DNA from: UBA5066 sp046331465
GTDB taxonomy: Bacteria; Acidobacteriota; Thermoanaerobaculia; UBA5066
Assembly: GCA_046331465.1 (NCBI GenBank)
Contig: JAXLQV010000001.1
Coordinates: 682,001 to 746,000 of the forward strand
Reading direction: 5' to 3'
DNA length: 64,000 nucleotides
Shown: positions 25,087 through 33,399 of the stretch, piece after piece
Layout of the letters: each line of letters begins with the position of its first letter
Position numbering within the stretch: the stretch's first letter is position 1
Program-made: the position numbers and the translations under genes
The notes under the pieces: model-generated
The model's input: the letters and a program-made list of their open reading frames with translations, nothing else
What the model was told of the DNA's origin: nothing
Database searches by the model: none

Positions 25087-25526
25087 TCGACCTTCTCGAA
25101 CAGCGAGGCGTCGGCGGCGGCGGGCGCGGGGTGCGCCGCGGCCCAGGTGGAGAGCCGGGTGAGCCGCGCCGTCAGCCGCGCGACGCGGGTGAGGCTGTCC
25201 CACTTCGGCTTGCCGTAGCCGTCCTTCTCCTTGACGACGACGACGTCGATGCGGACCTCGTCCGGGTCGTTCGCCTTCAGGCGGCTCGCGGCGAGGCGCG
25301 CGGCGGCACCGAGGAGGGCCCCCCTGTCGGCAGCCTTCGTTCCGGCGGCGGCCGCTCCCGCGTCCCAGAGGACGTGGACGTAGTCCGCCTTGCGCGTGAC
25401 GACGACGTCGCCGTCCGGGGTCGCGCCCGCCGCCGGGCGCCCCGCGACGAAGGCCGCCGTCAGCGCGACCAGAGCGCCCGCGAGAAGCGCGCGACGTCCG
25501 CGAGCGGATAGAAGAACAGGAGCCAT
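25077..25526 (-). CDS. Small secreted protein of unknown function
   Basis: 149 residues from the ATG chosen; another in-frame ATG lies six codons upstream at 25544. Both starts fall inside the end of the MBOAT gene (overlap 67 or 85 bases). A signal peptide ends near FVAGRPAAGA. The mature part has an alpha/beta pattern (DVVVTRKADYVHVLWDAGAA, DEVRIDVVVVKEKDGYGKPK). No family is recognised. The gene overlaps both neighbours, so it is firmly part of the acyltransferase run and probably acts with it outside the cytoplasm. Confidence 0.65.
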   Translation of the reverse strand: MAPVLLSARGRRALLAGALVALTAAFVAGRPAAGATPDGDVVVTRKADYVHVLWDAGAAAAGTKAADRGALLGAAARLAASRLKANDPDEVRIDVVVVKEKDGYGKPKWDSLTRVARLTARLTRLSTWAAAHPAPAAADASLFEKVEWR

Positions 25527-26650
25527 CCGAACGCGACGAAGCATACGGTGAGGATAGTGGAAAGGAGGTTCGCGGCGGGGACCCGGGAAAACCGGACCGC
25601 GGCGGGGCTCGATCGCCAGAGCGCGTGGGCGCCGAGCCCCGCGCCGTGGTAGAGCCCCCAGACGCCGAAGTGCCACGCGGCCCCGTGCCAGAGGCCGCAG
25701 AGGAACATCGTGAGGGCGAGGTTCAGGACGCGGCGGAGCATCCCGTGCCGGCTCCCCCCGAGCGGGACGTAGAGGTAGTCGCGGATCCAGGACGAGAGCG
25801 AGATGTGCCAGCGCTGCCAGAACTCGGCGATGTTCCTCGCGGCGTACGGAGTCCGGAAGTTGGGAGGCAGCTCGACGCCGATCATGCGCGAGAGCCCGAT
25901 GGCGATGTCGCTGTAGCCGCTGAAGTCGAAGAGGATCCTCACCGAGAGGAGCGCGACGAGGAGGACGACGGACGTCCGGGACGGCGGCGCGGCCTGGACG
26001 AGCGAGATCGCCTCGGCGGCGGCGTCGGCGACGACGAGCTTCTTGGCGAAGCCGAGCGCCGCCTGTCCCGCGCCGAGGACGAGCGCCTCGGGCCGGGGCC
26101 GGGGGAGGCCCCCCTCGAGCTGCGCGAGGAACGGCTGGAACCGCTTGATCGGTCCCGAGACGATCGACGGGAAGTGGATCGCGAAGAGGGCGAAGCGGGC
26201 GGGGTCCCGAATCGGCGGGCTTCCCTTGTAGACGTCGGTGAGGTAGTGGACGAACTCGAACGTGAAGAACGAGATCGCGAGCGGCAGCGCCGGCGGCCGG
26301 ACCGCGGGGAGAGCGAGTCCGACCGGGCCGCCGAGGAGGGCCCCGAGCGACCCGAGCAGGAGCCCCTGGTACTTGTAGGCGACGAGCCCGGCGACCGGGA
26401 CGACGAGGAAGGCGAAGAAGAGCCGCCGCCGGGGCGTCCCTTCCGCCCGGCCCACGAGGAGGCCGCCCGCGTACGTGGCGGCGCCCATCGCGATGATCGG
26501 CGCGACGCCGGCGGGGCCGGCGAAGTGGTAGTGGAAGACGGCGCTCAGCGCGAGGAGCGCCGCGAGCCGCACGCGGGGGCCGGGCGCCAGCGCGAGGACG
26601 AGGAACGCCGCCGGGAAGAAGACGAGGAACCAGCTCGTGTTGAAGATCAC
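25460..26650 (-). CDS. MBOAT-family O-acyltransferase (AlgI/DltB-like)
   Basis: 396 residues from a GTG. The N-terminus MIFNTSWFLVFFPAAFLVLA is the standard opening of AlgI-type proteins. ISFFTFEFVHYLTDVYKG, FPSIVSGPIKRFQPF, and AEFWQRWHISLSSWIRDYLY then VPLGGSRHG are conserved blocks; the catalytic His lies in FLCGLWHGAAWHFGVWGLYH. About 11 membrane helices. The family carries an acyl group, usually acetyl, across the membrane for transfer to a polysaccharide by SGNH-type partners; two such partners flank this gene. It is somewhat shorter than AlgI (about 520). Confidence 0.93.
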   Translation of the reverse strand: MIFNTSWFLVFFPAAFLVLALAPGPRVRLAALLALSAVFHYHFAGPAGVAPIIAMGAATYAGGLLVGRAEGTPRRRLFFAFLVVPVAGLVAYKYQGLLLGSLGALLGGPVGLALPAVRPPALPLAISFFTFEFVHYLTDVYKGSPPIRDPARFALFAIHFPSIVSGPIKRFQPFLAQLEGGLPRPRPEALVLGAGQAALGFAKKLVVADAAAEAISLVQAAPPSRTSVVLLVALLSVRILFDFSGYSDIAIGLSRMIGVELPPNFRTPYAARNIAEFWQRWHISLSSWIRDYLYVPLGGSRHGMLRRVLNLALTMFLCGLWHGAAWHFGVWGLYHGAGLGAHALWRSSPAAVRFSRVPAANLLSTILTVCFVAFGWLLFFYPLADVARFSRALWSR

Positions 26651-26656
26651 GGCGGC

Positions 26657-26776
26657 TCAGAAGTCGACGTAGATGAAGCCGGACGACGAGAGGTCGCCGG
26701 TGAGGACGAGGACGAGGACGATCGCCGCGAAGATGGCCGCGCCGACGAGGAGGCCGCGGCGGAAGGAGCGGCTCAC
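26657..26776 (-). CDS. 39-residue single-pass membrane peptide (DUF5989-like)
   Basis: GTG at 26776, TGA at 26657-26659. Its start overlaps the upstream SGNH stop by four bases (GTGA), and its stop is six bases before the MBOAT start, which is strong positional support for a real gene. The sequence has a basic start (SRSFRRGLLVG), one membrane helix (AAIFAAIVLVLVLT) and a tail ending SSGFIYVDF. Short peptides with a helix and a FIY..F ending, the DUF5989 type, are known beside SGNH/MBOAT or exopolysaccharide genes; the resemblance is by eye. Confidence 0.68.
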   Translation of the reverse strand: MSRSFRRGLLVGAAIFAAIVLVLVLTGDLSSSGFIYVDF

Positions 26777-27858
26777 GGGGCGACCCCGCCCGCCCCGCGT
26801 CCGAGGGTCGAGGCGAGCGCCTCGGCGACCCGCGCGTTTCCCTGGCCCGTCAGGTGGCAGTGATCGAGGAAGGCGTCTTCCGGGAGGGCGTCGGCGAGGT
26901 CGAGGTACCGGCCTGCGGGCCCGAGACCGGCCTCCACCGCGCGTCTCAGGAGGTCGCGGTTCGACCGGAGACGCTCCGGGGAGAGGGACGCCGTCTCGAC
27001 CGGGTTCTGCGGCGTCAGGGCGACGAGGGTGCGGGCGCTCCGCCGCCGCGCGAGGATTCTCGAGAGCGAGGCGAAGGCGGGAGCCGAGGCGTTCCAGGCG
27101 CGGTCCTCGTAGATCGGCGCGATCCGGAGCCGCAGGACGGAGGCGGCGAGGTCGTCGTCGTCGGCGGCCGGGAGGAGGCGTGCCAGGACGCGCTCGAGGA
27201 CGTCCTTCCGCGAGGGGGCGAAGGCCCGAGCCCGGAGGACCTGCGTCACGAGGAAGAAGGGCGACGCGGCGGCCGCGGACTCGTAGAGCCGGCTGCCGAG
27301 CCGGTCTCCCGCCGGCCGCGCGGATCGAAGCGCCACGTCGCCCCGAGGCAGGAAGGCGTCCCGCGACGCTGCGGCCCCCGGGGACTCGTACGGGGCGGCG
27401 AACATCCGGAAGTTCAGGAGGAGGACGGCGTCCCGCGGCTCCTCGTCGAGCGACTCGAGGAGGCCCTCGAGGTCCGGGAGGAGCATGCCGTCGGCGGAGA
27501 GCGGGAGGACGCCGCGCGGCGCGAGCCTCCGGCCGAGCTCGGCCGTCAGCGTCTTCCCGCGCGCGCCGGGGACCCGGTGCTGCAGGAGAGCGGTCGGGCC
27601 GGCGACGCTGTCGCCGAGAAGGGCGACGGCATCCCCCGGCGCGAAGGCCCTGGCGCGGGCCCTCGCCTCCGCGACGCTCGTCAGCGAGCCGGACGCGTCG
27701 ACGAGCCGGTAGAGCCCTCCCGTCGCGAGGAGGGAGCGGCAGACGAGCTCGGCGAGGAGAAGGAGCGCGGCCAGGCTCGTCAGGGCGCCGAGGGCGAAGG
27801 ACCGGCCCGCGTCCTCGCGATCCGCGATCGCGGCAGCCCCGCCCCCCTCGCCTGGCAT
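26773..27858 (-). CDS. Membrane-anchored SGNH-type protein, MBOAT partner
   Basis: 361 residues from the ATG at 27858. One N-terminal membrane helix (about residues 20-42). The SGNH blocks are DAVALLGDSVAGPTALL (GDS) and DAFLDHCHLTGQGNARVAEA (Asp-x-x-His). LLNFRMFAAPYESP and TLVALTPQNPVET fit the middle blocks. This is the AlgJ/AlgX-like partner expected beside an MBOAT: it would pass the acyl group to the glycan in the periplasm. It heads the seven-gene minus-strand run and is preceded by a TACGAT box six bases before the ATG. Confidence 0.82.
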   Translation of the reverse strand: MPGEGGGAAAIADREDAGRSFALGALTSLAALLLLAELVCRSLLATGGLYRLVDASGSLTSVAEARARARAFAPGDAVALLGDSVAGPTALLQHRVPGARGKTLTAELGRRLAPRGVLPLSADGMLLPDLEGLLESLDEEPRDAVLLLNFRMFAAPYESPGAAASRDAFLPRGDVALRSARPAGDRLGSRLYESAAAASPFFLVTQVLRARAFAPSRKDVLERVLARLLPAADDDDLAASVLRLRIAPIYEDRAWNASAPAFASLSRILARRRSARTLVALTPQNPVETASLSPERLRSNRDLLRRAVEAGLGPAGRYLDLADALPEDAFLDHCHLTGQGNARVAEALASTLGRGAGGVAP

Positions 27859-27864
27859 CGCTCC

Positions 27865-27870
27865 ATCGTA
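27865..27870 (-). promoter_or_regulatory. Candidate -10 box TACGAT for the acyltransferase run
   Basis: TACGAT (27870-27865, minus strand) ends six bases before the ATG at 27858, predicting a leaderless transcript for the whole run. Confidence 0.48.
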
Positions 27871-27951
27871 AGGCAGCCCCGGCACGATCGGCGTCCCCGC
27901 CGACCTGCCGGGGGAGAGAATCGTGTGATCCCGGACGATGGAGGTGCCCCG

Positions 27952-28512
27952 ATGCGGCTCGCGCTCCTCGCGCTCTTCGCCCTTCCGCTCCTGACCGCCG
28001 CCCTCGTCACCGTCCCCGCCGCCTCGGCGGTCGTCCGCTTCTCGATCGTCTCGCCCGCGTTCGGGGCCGGGGCCTCGATCCCGCCGAGGCACTCCTGCGA
28101 GGGGGCGGACGTCTCGCCGCAGCTGAAGTGGGCCGGCATCCCCGACGGGACGAAGTCGCTCGCCCTCGTCGTCGACGACCCGGACGCCCCCGACCCGGCG
28201 GCCCCGAAGATGACCTGGGTCCACTGGGTCCTCTACGACCTTCCGCCGGCGGCGCGGGGCCTCCCCGAGGGCGTCGCCCCGAAGGATCTGCCCCCGGGGA
28301 CGCGCGAGGGGCGGAACGACTGGAAGCGGACCGGCTGGGGAGGTCCCTGCCCGCCGATCGGCACGCACCGCTACTTCTTCAAGCTCTACGCCCTCGACGC
28401 CGTCCTCCCCGACCTCGGGAGCCCGACGAAGGCGGCCCTCGAGAAGGCGATGGAGGGGCACGTCCTCGGGAAGGCGGAGCTCGTCGGGACGTACCGGAAG
28501 GCAGGCCGCTGA
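27952..28512 (+). CDS. Secreted YbhB/YbcL-type PEBP protein
   Basis: 186 residues. Signal peptide about residues 1-26. FGAGASIPPRHSCEGADVSP, SLALVVDDPDAPDP, TWVHWVLYDLPPAARGLPEG, PCPPIGTHRYFFKLYALDA are the conserved blocks of bacterial phosphatidylethanolamine-binding-like proteins, including the Asp-Pro-Asp and Gly-x-His ligand-site residues. Family members are abundant but their bacterial role is unclear; kinase inhibition is known only for eukaryotic relatives. The start is supported by GGAGG eight bases upstream. Confidence 0.92.
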   Translation: MRLALLALFALPLLTAALVTVPAASAVVRFSIVSPAFGAGASIPPRHSCEGADVSPQLKWAGIPDGTKSLALVVDDPDAPDPAAPKMTWVHWVLYDLPPAARGLPEGVAPKDLPPGTREGRNDWKRTGWGGPCPPIGTHRYFFKLYALDAVLPDLGSPTKAALEKAMEGHVLGKAELVGTYRKAGR

Positions 28513-28574
28513 GGCGGCCGACCGGAAACCCGCGCTCCCTTCCCCGCGTATCTGGGCCTCGTCAAGGAGGAGCG

Positions 28575-30626
28575 ATGCGCTCGAAGTCCGTCCTGGTGAT
28601 CTCCGTTCTCACCCTCTCCCTCTCCGCCGCCGCGGCCGGCCCCGCCGCGACGGCCGTCCCGGTCGCGAAGCCGATCGACGCCGCGAACTTCGACCCCGCC
28701 GTCAGGCCGTGCGAGGACTTCTACCAGTACGCCGTCGGCGGCTGGGTGAAGGCGAACCCCGTCCCGGCCGACAAGTCGCGGTGGGGCTCATTCGAGGAGC
28801 TCGCGGACCGGAACCGGGCGGTGCTGAAGACGATCCTCGAGGAGACCTCCGCGAAGACCGACTGGCCGAAGGGGAGCGTGAAGCAGAAGGTCGGCGACTT
28901 CTTCGCTTCCGGCATGGACCTCGCCGCCATCGAGAAGGCGGGGACGAAGCCGCTCGAGCCGTGGCTCGCGAAGGTCGACGCCCTGAAGTCGAACGCCGAC
29001 CTCCCGAAGCTCGTCTCCGAGCTGCACGCCCGGCGGCTCGGTGCGGGCTACTCGTTCTTCGTCGCCCAGGACCAGAAGCAGGCGACGCGCTACATCCCGA
29101 TGCTCGGGCAGGGCGGCCTCGGCCTCCCCGACCGGGACTACTACCTGAAGGACGACGCGAAGTCGAAGGAGATCCGCGAGAAGTACGTCGCCCACGTCGC
29201 GAAGATGCTCGAGCTCCTCGGCGAGAAGCCGGAGGCGGCGGCGGCGAAGGCCGCGGTCGTGATGGACCTCGAGACGAAGCTCGCGAAGGCGTCGCGGACG
29301 CGCGTCGAGATGCGCGACCCGGAGAAGAACTACAACAAGCGGACGCTGGCGCAGCTCGTCGAGGCCGCGCCCGGCTACGACTGGAAGGCCTACCTCGCGG
29401 CGATGGGCGTCCCCGACGGGCAGGAGCTGAACGTCCGCCAGCCCGAGTTCGCGACGGCGTTCGCCGCGATGGCCGCGTCCGAGCCGCTCGACTCCTGGAA
29501 GACCTACTTCCGCTGGCACGTCCTCCGCGCGTCGGCCTCGATGCTGCCGAAGCGGTTCGACGAGGAGTCGTTCGCCTTCTTCGGCCGGACGCTGAACGGC
29601 GTCCCGGAGCAGGAGGAGCGCTGGAAGAGGGTCCAGGCCGCCACGGACGGCGCCCTCGGCGAGGCGCTCGGCCAGCTCTACGTCGAGAAGGCGTTCTCCC
29701 CGAAGTCGAAGGAGCGGATGAAGGTCCTCGTCGAGAACCTCCGCTCCGCCCTGAAGGAGCGGATCGAGGCCCTTCCCTGGATGGGGGCCGAGACGAAGAA
29801 GGCCGCGCTCGCCAAGCTCGCCGCGTTCGGCGTGAAGATCGGCTACCCCGACCGGTGGCGCGACTACTCCGCCCTTCCCGTCTCCCGCGCCTCGTACTTC
29901 GAGAACGTCGTGAACGCGAGCGCGTTCGAGGTGAAGCGGAACGTCGGCAAGCTCGGCAAGCCGATCGACCGGGCCGAGTGGGGGATGACGCCGCCGACGG
30001 TCAACGCGTACTACAGCCCGACGATGAACGAGATCGTCTTCCCGGCCGGCATCCTGCAGCCGCCGTTCTTCTGGGCCGACGGGGACGACGCCGTGAACTA
30101 CGGCGGCATCGGCGTCGTCATCGGGCACGAGATGTCGCACGGCTTCGACGACTCCGGGAGCCGCTACGACGCCGACGGGAACCTCAAGAACTGGTGGAAG
30201 GACGAGGACCGGAAGGCGTACGAGGAGCGGACCGCCCTCGTCGTGAAGGAGTTCGACGGCTTCAAGGCGCTCCCGGACCAGTCCGTCAACGGGAAGCTGA
30301 CGCTCGGCGAGAACATCGGCGACCTCGGCGGCCTGAAGATCTCGTACGAGGCGCTCCGAAAGGCGCTCGGCGGGGACCCGAACGAGGCGCCGAAGGTCGA
30401 GGGGTACACCCCGGCCCAGCGCTTCTTCCTGAGCTACGCGAACGTCTGGAGGAACAACATCCGCGACGAGGCGCTCCGGGTCCGCCTCAACACCGACCCG
30501 CACAGCCCGGGGCGCTACCGCGTCCTCGGCCCACTCTCGGCCCTCCCGGAGTTCCACGGGGCGTTCGGCTGCGCGGCGGGGGAGCCGATGGTGATCCCCC
30601 AGGCCGAGCGGCCGAGCATCTGGTAG
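28575..30626 (+). CDS. pepO: M13-family zinc metallopeptidase (neprilysin/PepO-like)
   Basis: 683 residues with a signal peptide (about 1-25) and the usual M13 length. FDPAVRPCEDFYQYAVGGWV is the standard opening. The zinc site is HEMSH at residues 518-522 followed by GFDDSGSRYD; the third ligand lies in LTLGENIGDLGGLKISYEAL. VNAYYSPTMNEIVFPAGILQ is the substrate-binding block. It cleaves small peptides on the amino side of hydrophobic residues, here outside the cytoplasm. The chain ends in IW, as is typical of the family. A GGAGG ribosome binding site precedes the ATG. Confidence 0.95.
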   Translation: MRSKSVLVISVLTLSLSAAAAGPAATAVPVAKPIDAANFDPAVRPCEDFYQYAVGGWVKANPVPADKSRWGSFEELADRNRAVLKTILEETSAKTDWPKGSVKQKVGDFFASGMDLAAIEKAGTKPLEPWLAKVDALKSNADLPKLVSELHARRLGAGYSFFVAQDQKQATRYIPMLGQGGLGLPDRDYYLKDDAKSKEIREKYVAHVAKMLELLGEKPEAAAAKAAVVMDLETKLAKASRTRVEMRDPEKNYNKRTLAQLVEAAPGYDWKAYLAAMGVPDGQELNVRQPEFATAFAAMAASEPLDSWKTYFRWHVLRASASMLPKRFDEESFAFFGRTLNGVPEQEERWKRVQAATDGALGEALGQLYVEKAFSPKSKERMKVLVENLRSALKERIEALPWMGAETKKAALAKLAAFGVKIGYPDRWRDYSALPVSRASYFENVVNASAFEVKRNVGKLGKPIDRAEWGMTPPTVNAYYSPTMNEIVFPAGILQPPFFWADGDDAVNYGGIGVVIGHEMSHGFDDSGSRYDADGNLKNWWKDEDRKAYEERTALVVKEFDGFKALPDQSVNGKLTLGENIGDLGGLKISYEALRKALGGDPNEAPKVEGYTPAQRFFLSYANVWRNNIRDEALRVRLNTDPHSPGRYRVLGPLSALPEFHGAFGCAAGEPMVIPQAERPSIW

Positions 30627-30653
30627 GCGTTCCGGGAGAGGCCCGGAAACGAG

Positions 30654-30679
30654 ACGGGGCGCCCGCGAGGGCGCCCCGT
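30654..30679. terminator. Bidirectional terminator-like hairpin
   Basis: ACGGGGCGCCC (30654-30664) pairs perfectly with GGGCGCCCCGT (30669-30679) around GCGA, an 11-pair stem between the convergent M13 peptidase and glutamate dehydrogenase genes. There is no long T run. Confidence 0.75.
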
Positions 30680-30705
30680 TGCGTTCCCGGCCGGGCCCCG
30701 GGGGA

Positions 30706-31986
30706 TCAGGCGTAGAGGCCGCGGGTCTCGAGGTCGCGCGCGACGCGCTGGATCGCGACCATGTAGGCGGCGATCCGGTAGGAGACCTTCCTCGAGGCCG
30801 CCATCTCGGCGACCTCGCGGAACGACTCGACCATGATGTCCTCGAGCCGCTCGTTGACCTCCGACTCCCGCCAGAAGAAGCCCATCCGGTCCTGCACCCA
30901 CTCGAAGTAGGAGACGGTGACGCCGCCGCCGTTCGCGAGGATGTCGGGGACGACGACGATGCCGCGCTTCTCGAGGATCTCGTCCGCGTGGTGGGTCGTC
31001 GGGCCGTTCGCCCCCTCGACGATGATCTTCGCCTTCACCGCGTCCGCGTTCTCGACGGTGATCTGGTTCTCGAGGGCGGCGGGGACGAGGTAGTCGCAGT
31101 CGAGCGTGAGGAGCGCCGCCGGGTCGACGGGCGTCGCGCCCGGGAACCCCTTGACCGTCCTCTCCTTCGCGAGGAACGCGAGGAGGGCCGGGACGTCGAG
31201 GCCCGCCGGGTTCGCGACGGCGCCGTAGACGTCGGAGACGGCCACGACCTTCGCCCCCTGCTGGTGGAGCATTTTCGCGGAGATGGAGCCGACGTTCCCG
31301 AACCCCTGGACGACGACGCGGGAGCCCTCGAGCGGGAGCCCGTGGACCTTCCCGGCCTCGCGCGCCGCGATCATCACCCCGCGCCCGGTCGCCTCGACGC
31401 GGCCCCTCGAGCCGCCGATCTCGACCGGCTTGCCGGTGACGATGGACGTCACGGTGCGCCTCTGGTGCATCGAGTAGGTGTCCATGATCCACGCCATCGT
31501 CTGGGGTCCCGTGCCGACGTCGGGCGCGGGAACGTCGCGGTCGGGACCGATCATGTCCATGATCTCCGACGTGTAGCGCCGCGTGATCCTCTCGAGCTCC
31601 CCGCGGGAGAGCTTCCGCGGGTCGCAGACGACCCCGCCCTTGCCGCCGCCGAACGGGATGTTCATCACGGCGCACTTCCACGTCATCCACGACGCGAGCG
31701 CGCGCACCTCGTCGAGCGTGACGCCCGGGTCGAAGCGGATGCCCCCCTTCGCCGGGCCGCGCGCGACGTTGTGGTGGACCCGGTAGCCGATGAAGACCTC
31801 GATGCGGCCGTCGTCCATGACGACCGGGATGGAGACCTTCAGCTCCTTCTCGGGCTCCCGCAGCACCTTCTGCAGGCCCGGGTCGATGCCGAGCAGGCCG
31901 GCGGCCTTGTCGAATCGCCGGGCCATCTCCTCGAAGGGGTTGATCTGGTCGGCATCGGGCTCGGCCAGGATGGGGGCGTGCTCCAT
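30706..31986 (-). CDS. gdhA: Glutamate dehydrogenase (Glu/Leu/Phe/Val dehydrogenase family)
   Basis: 426 residues, the hexameric bacterial length. KGGIRFDPGVTLDEVRALAS, the catalytic Lys region MNIPFGGGKGGVVCDP, and the cofactor Rossmann motif VVVQGFGNVGSISAKM are plain. It interconverts glutamate and 2-oxoglutarate plus ammonia, joining carbon and nitrogen metabolism. The N-terminal EEMARRFDKAAGLLGIDPGL matches glutamate rather than leucine or valine enzymes. An AAGGAG site lies before the ATG. The gene is monocistronic: a hairpin lies after it and the upstream gene ends in another. Confidence 0.94.
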   Translation of the reverse strand: MEHAPILAEPDADQINPFEEMARRFDKAAGLLGIDPGLQKVLREPEKELKVSIPVVMDDGRIEVFIGYRVHHNVARGPAKGGIRFDPGVTLDEVRALASWMTWKCAVMNIPFGGGKGGVVCDPRKLSRGELERITRRYTSEIMDMIGPDRDVPAPDVGTGPQTMAWIMDTYSMHQRRTVTSIVTGKPVEIGGSRGRVEATGRGVMIAAREAGKVHGLPLEGSRVVVQGFGNVGSISAKMLHQQGAKVVAVSDVYGAVANPAGLDVPALLAFLAKERTVKGFPGATPVDPAALLTLDCDYLVPAALENQITVENADAVKAKIIVEGANGPTTHHADEILEKRGIVVVPDILANGGGVTVSYFEWVQDRMGFFWRESEVNERLEDIMVESFREVAEMAASRKVSYRIAAYMVAIQRVARDLETRGLYA

Positions 31987-32066
31987 GACGTCTCCTTACG
32001 GAAGTGCGTTTACGCGCGGCGCGCGACGAGGAACGGGCCCGATTCTATTCGCGCGGAACGGCGAAC

Positions 32067-32089
32067 GGGGGCCGGCCGGGCCGGCCCCC
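32067..32089 (-). terminator. Terminator-like GC-rich palindrome
   Basis: GGGGGCCGGCC and GGCCGGCCCCC meet around a single base (32078), so a stem of eight or nine pairs with a small loop can form. It follows the stop of the secreted-protein gene at 32131 and lies in the upstream region of the glutamate dehydrogenase gene. Confidence 0.5.
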
Positions 32090-32130
32090 GCGGGGGAAGG
32101 GCGCCGCGGCGCGCGCCGCGGGAGGGTTCG

Positions 32131-33270
32131 TCAGCGGTCGACGCGCGCCGGGAAGATCTCGTACGGGAGGACGCCGGCCGTCGTCTCGGGGCGGACCGTG
32201 GAGATGTAGGCGAGGAAGGGCTGGTCTCCGAGGATGCGGAACCACGCGCCTCCCGGCTGGCAGACGGGGTAGGCGTCGACCGGGAGGGCGTTGAACTGGA
32301 CGAGCGACTTCGCCGGCACGTGGAACGTCTGCGACGGGGAGTCCCCCCCGGGCCCGGCGCCGACGGCCTTGCCGACGACCTCGAAGGTGGCGCTCGTCTC
32401 TCCGGCGTTGAAGAGCGTCAGGTTCACGCGGCGGCGCGTCTCGGGGGCGCCGGAGCACTCGGTCGGCGTGAGGGAGACGTCGCCCGCGACGACGGACGTC
32501 CCGGCGGGGAAGAGCGCCGAGAAGACCGGGAGCTCGAGGCGGCCGAGCGATTCGGGCACCTTCGGGAGCCCCTCCGGAACGTACTCGAGCCGCTCGAGCG
32601 TGGCCCGGAGGGCGATCCGGCTCGGGAGGCGGACGGCGAGCATCTGGACGGCCTGGCCCGGGCGGAGGTCCTGCGTCGGCACGATCGCCGCCGCTCCCGG
32701 GGCGATCGCGACCGGCGCCGCGCCCACGCTCCGCTCCCCGAGGGCGTCCCAGGCCATCACGCGCGTGACCGTCGCGTCGCGCGTGGAGTTGTTGTAGGCG
32801 GTCAGGTTGCTCGCGAGGGCGTAGGGGGCGGAGTCGGAGAGGAACCCGGGGAGGAAGATGGTCGACTCGGTGGGCGCCACGACGGCGAACGAGCCGGTGC
32901 CGATGGTCTGCGACGGCAGGAGCGACCGCGTGAGCGTCACCTCGACCGTGTAGGTCCCCTCGGAAAGGCCCCCGACGGGGACGTTGAGGGACCAGGGCGT
33001 GATCGCGGCCCCGCAGGCGCCGCTGAACCCGGTGTAGTCGAGGTTCACCCGGATGGCGAGGCCGTCCCTCGTCACCTTCGCCTGGTTGGCGGTCGGCAGG
33101 CAGGTGTCGGGCCACTGGCCCGAGAGGACCAGGGAGACGCCCTCGTCCGGCACCGGCGAGGCGGGGATCGTCGCGACGGTCGCGTACGGTGCGGTCTGCG
33201 CGGGCGCGGGGGCGGAGACGAACGCCGCGAGCGTGAGGAGGAGGAGCGGGAGGATCGTGTGCTGTCTCAT
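32131..33270 (-). CDS. Secreted protein with repeated beta-sandwich-like region
   Basis: 379 residues. Signal peptide about 1-24 (ILPLLLLTLAAFVSAPAPAQ). Residues about 25-130 look like an Ig-type beta-sandwich (VSLVLSGQWPDTCLPTANQA, two Cys). Residues about 140-379 resemble in layout the C-terminal module of the genes at 8104-14316: an opening IFLPGFL with Tyr/Ala/Asn-rich strands, RRRVNLTLFNAGETSATFEV in place of RTNVGLTNLG, and VPAKSLVQFNAL in place of VPAGALVQVDDV. No enzyme motif is visible. Its gene is divergent from the sigma-factor gene. The relation to the module is suggestive, not proven. Confidence 0.75.
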   Translation of the reverse strand: MRQHTILPLLLLTLAAFVSAPAPAQTAPYATVATIPASPVPDEGVSLVLSGQWPDTCLPTANQAKVTRDGLAIRVNLDYTGFSGACGAAITPWSLNVPVGGLSEGTYTVEVTLTRSLLPSQTIGTGSFAVVAPTESTIFLPGFLSDSAPYALASNLTAYNNSTRDATVTRVMAWDALGERSVGAAPVAIAPGAAAIVPTQDLRPGQAVQMLAVRLPSRIALRATLERLEYVPEGLPKVPESLGRLELPVFSALFPAGTSVVAGDVSLTPTECSGAPETRRRVNLTLFNAGETSATFEVVGKAVGAGPGGDSPSQTFHVPAKSLVQFNALPVDAYPVCQPGGAWFRILGDQPFLAYISTVRPETTAGVLPYEIFPARVDR

Positions 33271-33399
33271 GCGATCACCTTTCGGACCGGAGTGTGCGAT
33301 CGCCGACGCGCCCCACGCGCGTTCTTCGGGCGTGGGTTCGCGCGGCGCCGCGTCATTCCAATTGCTCGGGGGCCCCGCGCAGTGTGGCAGGATCGCCGG

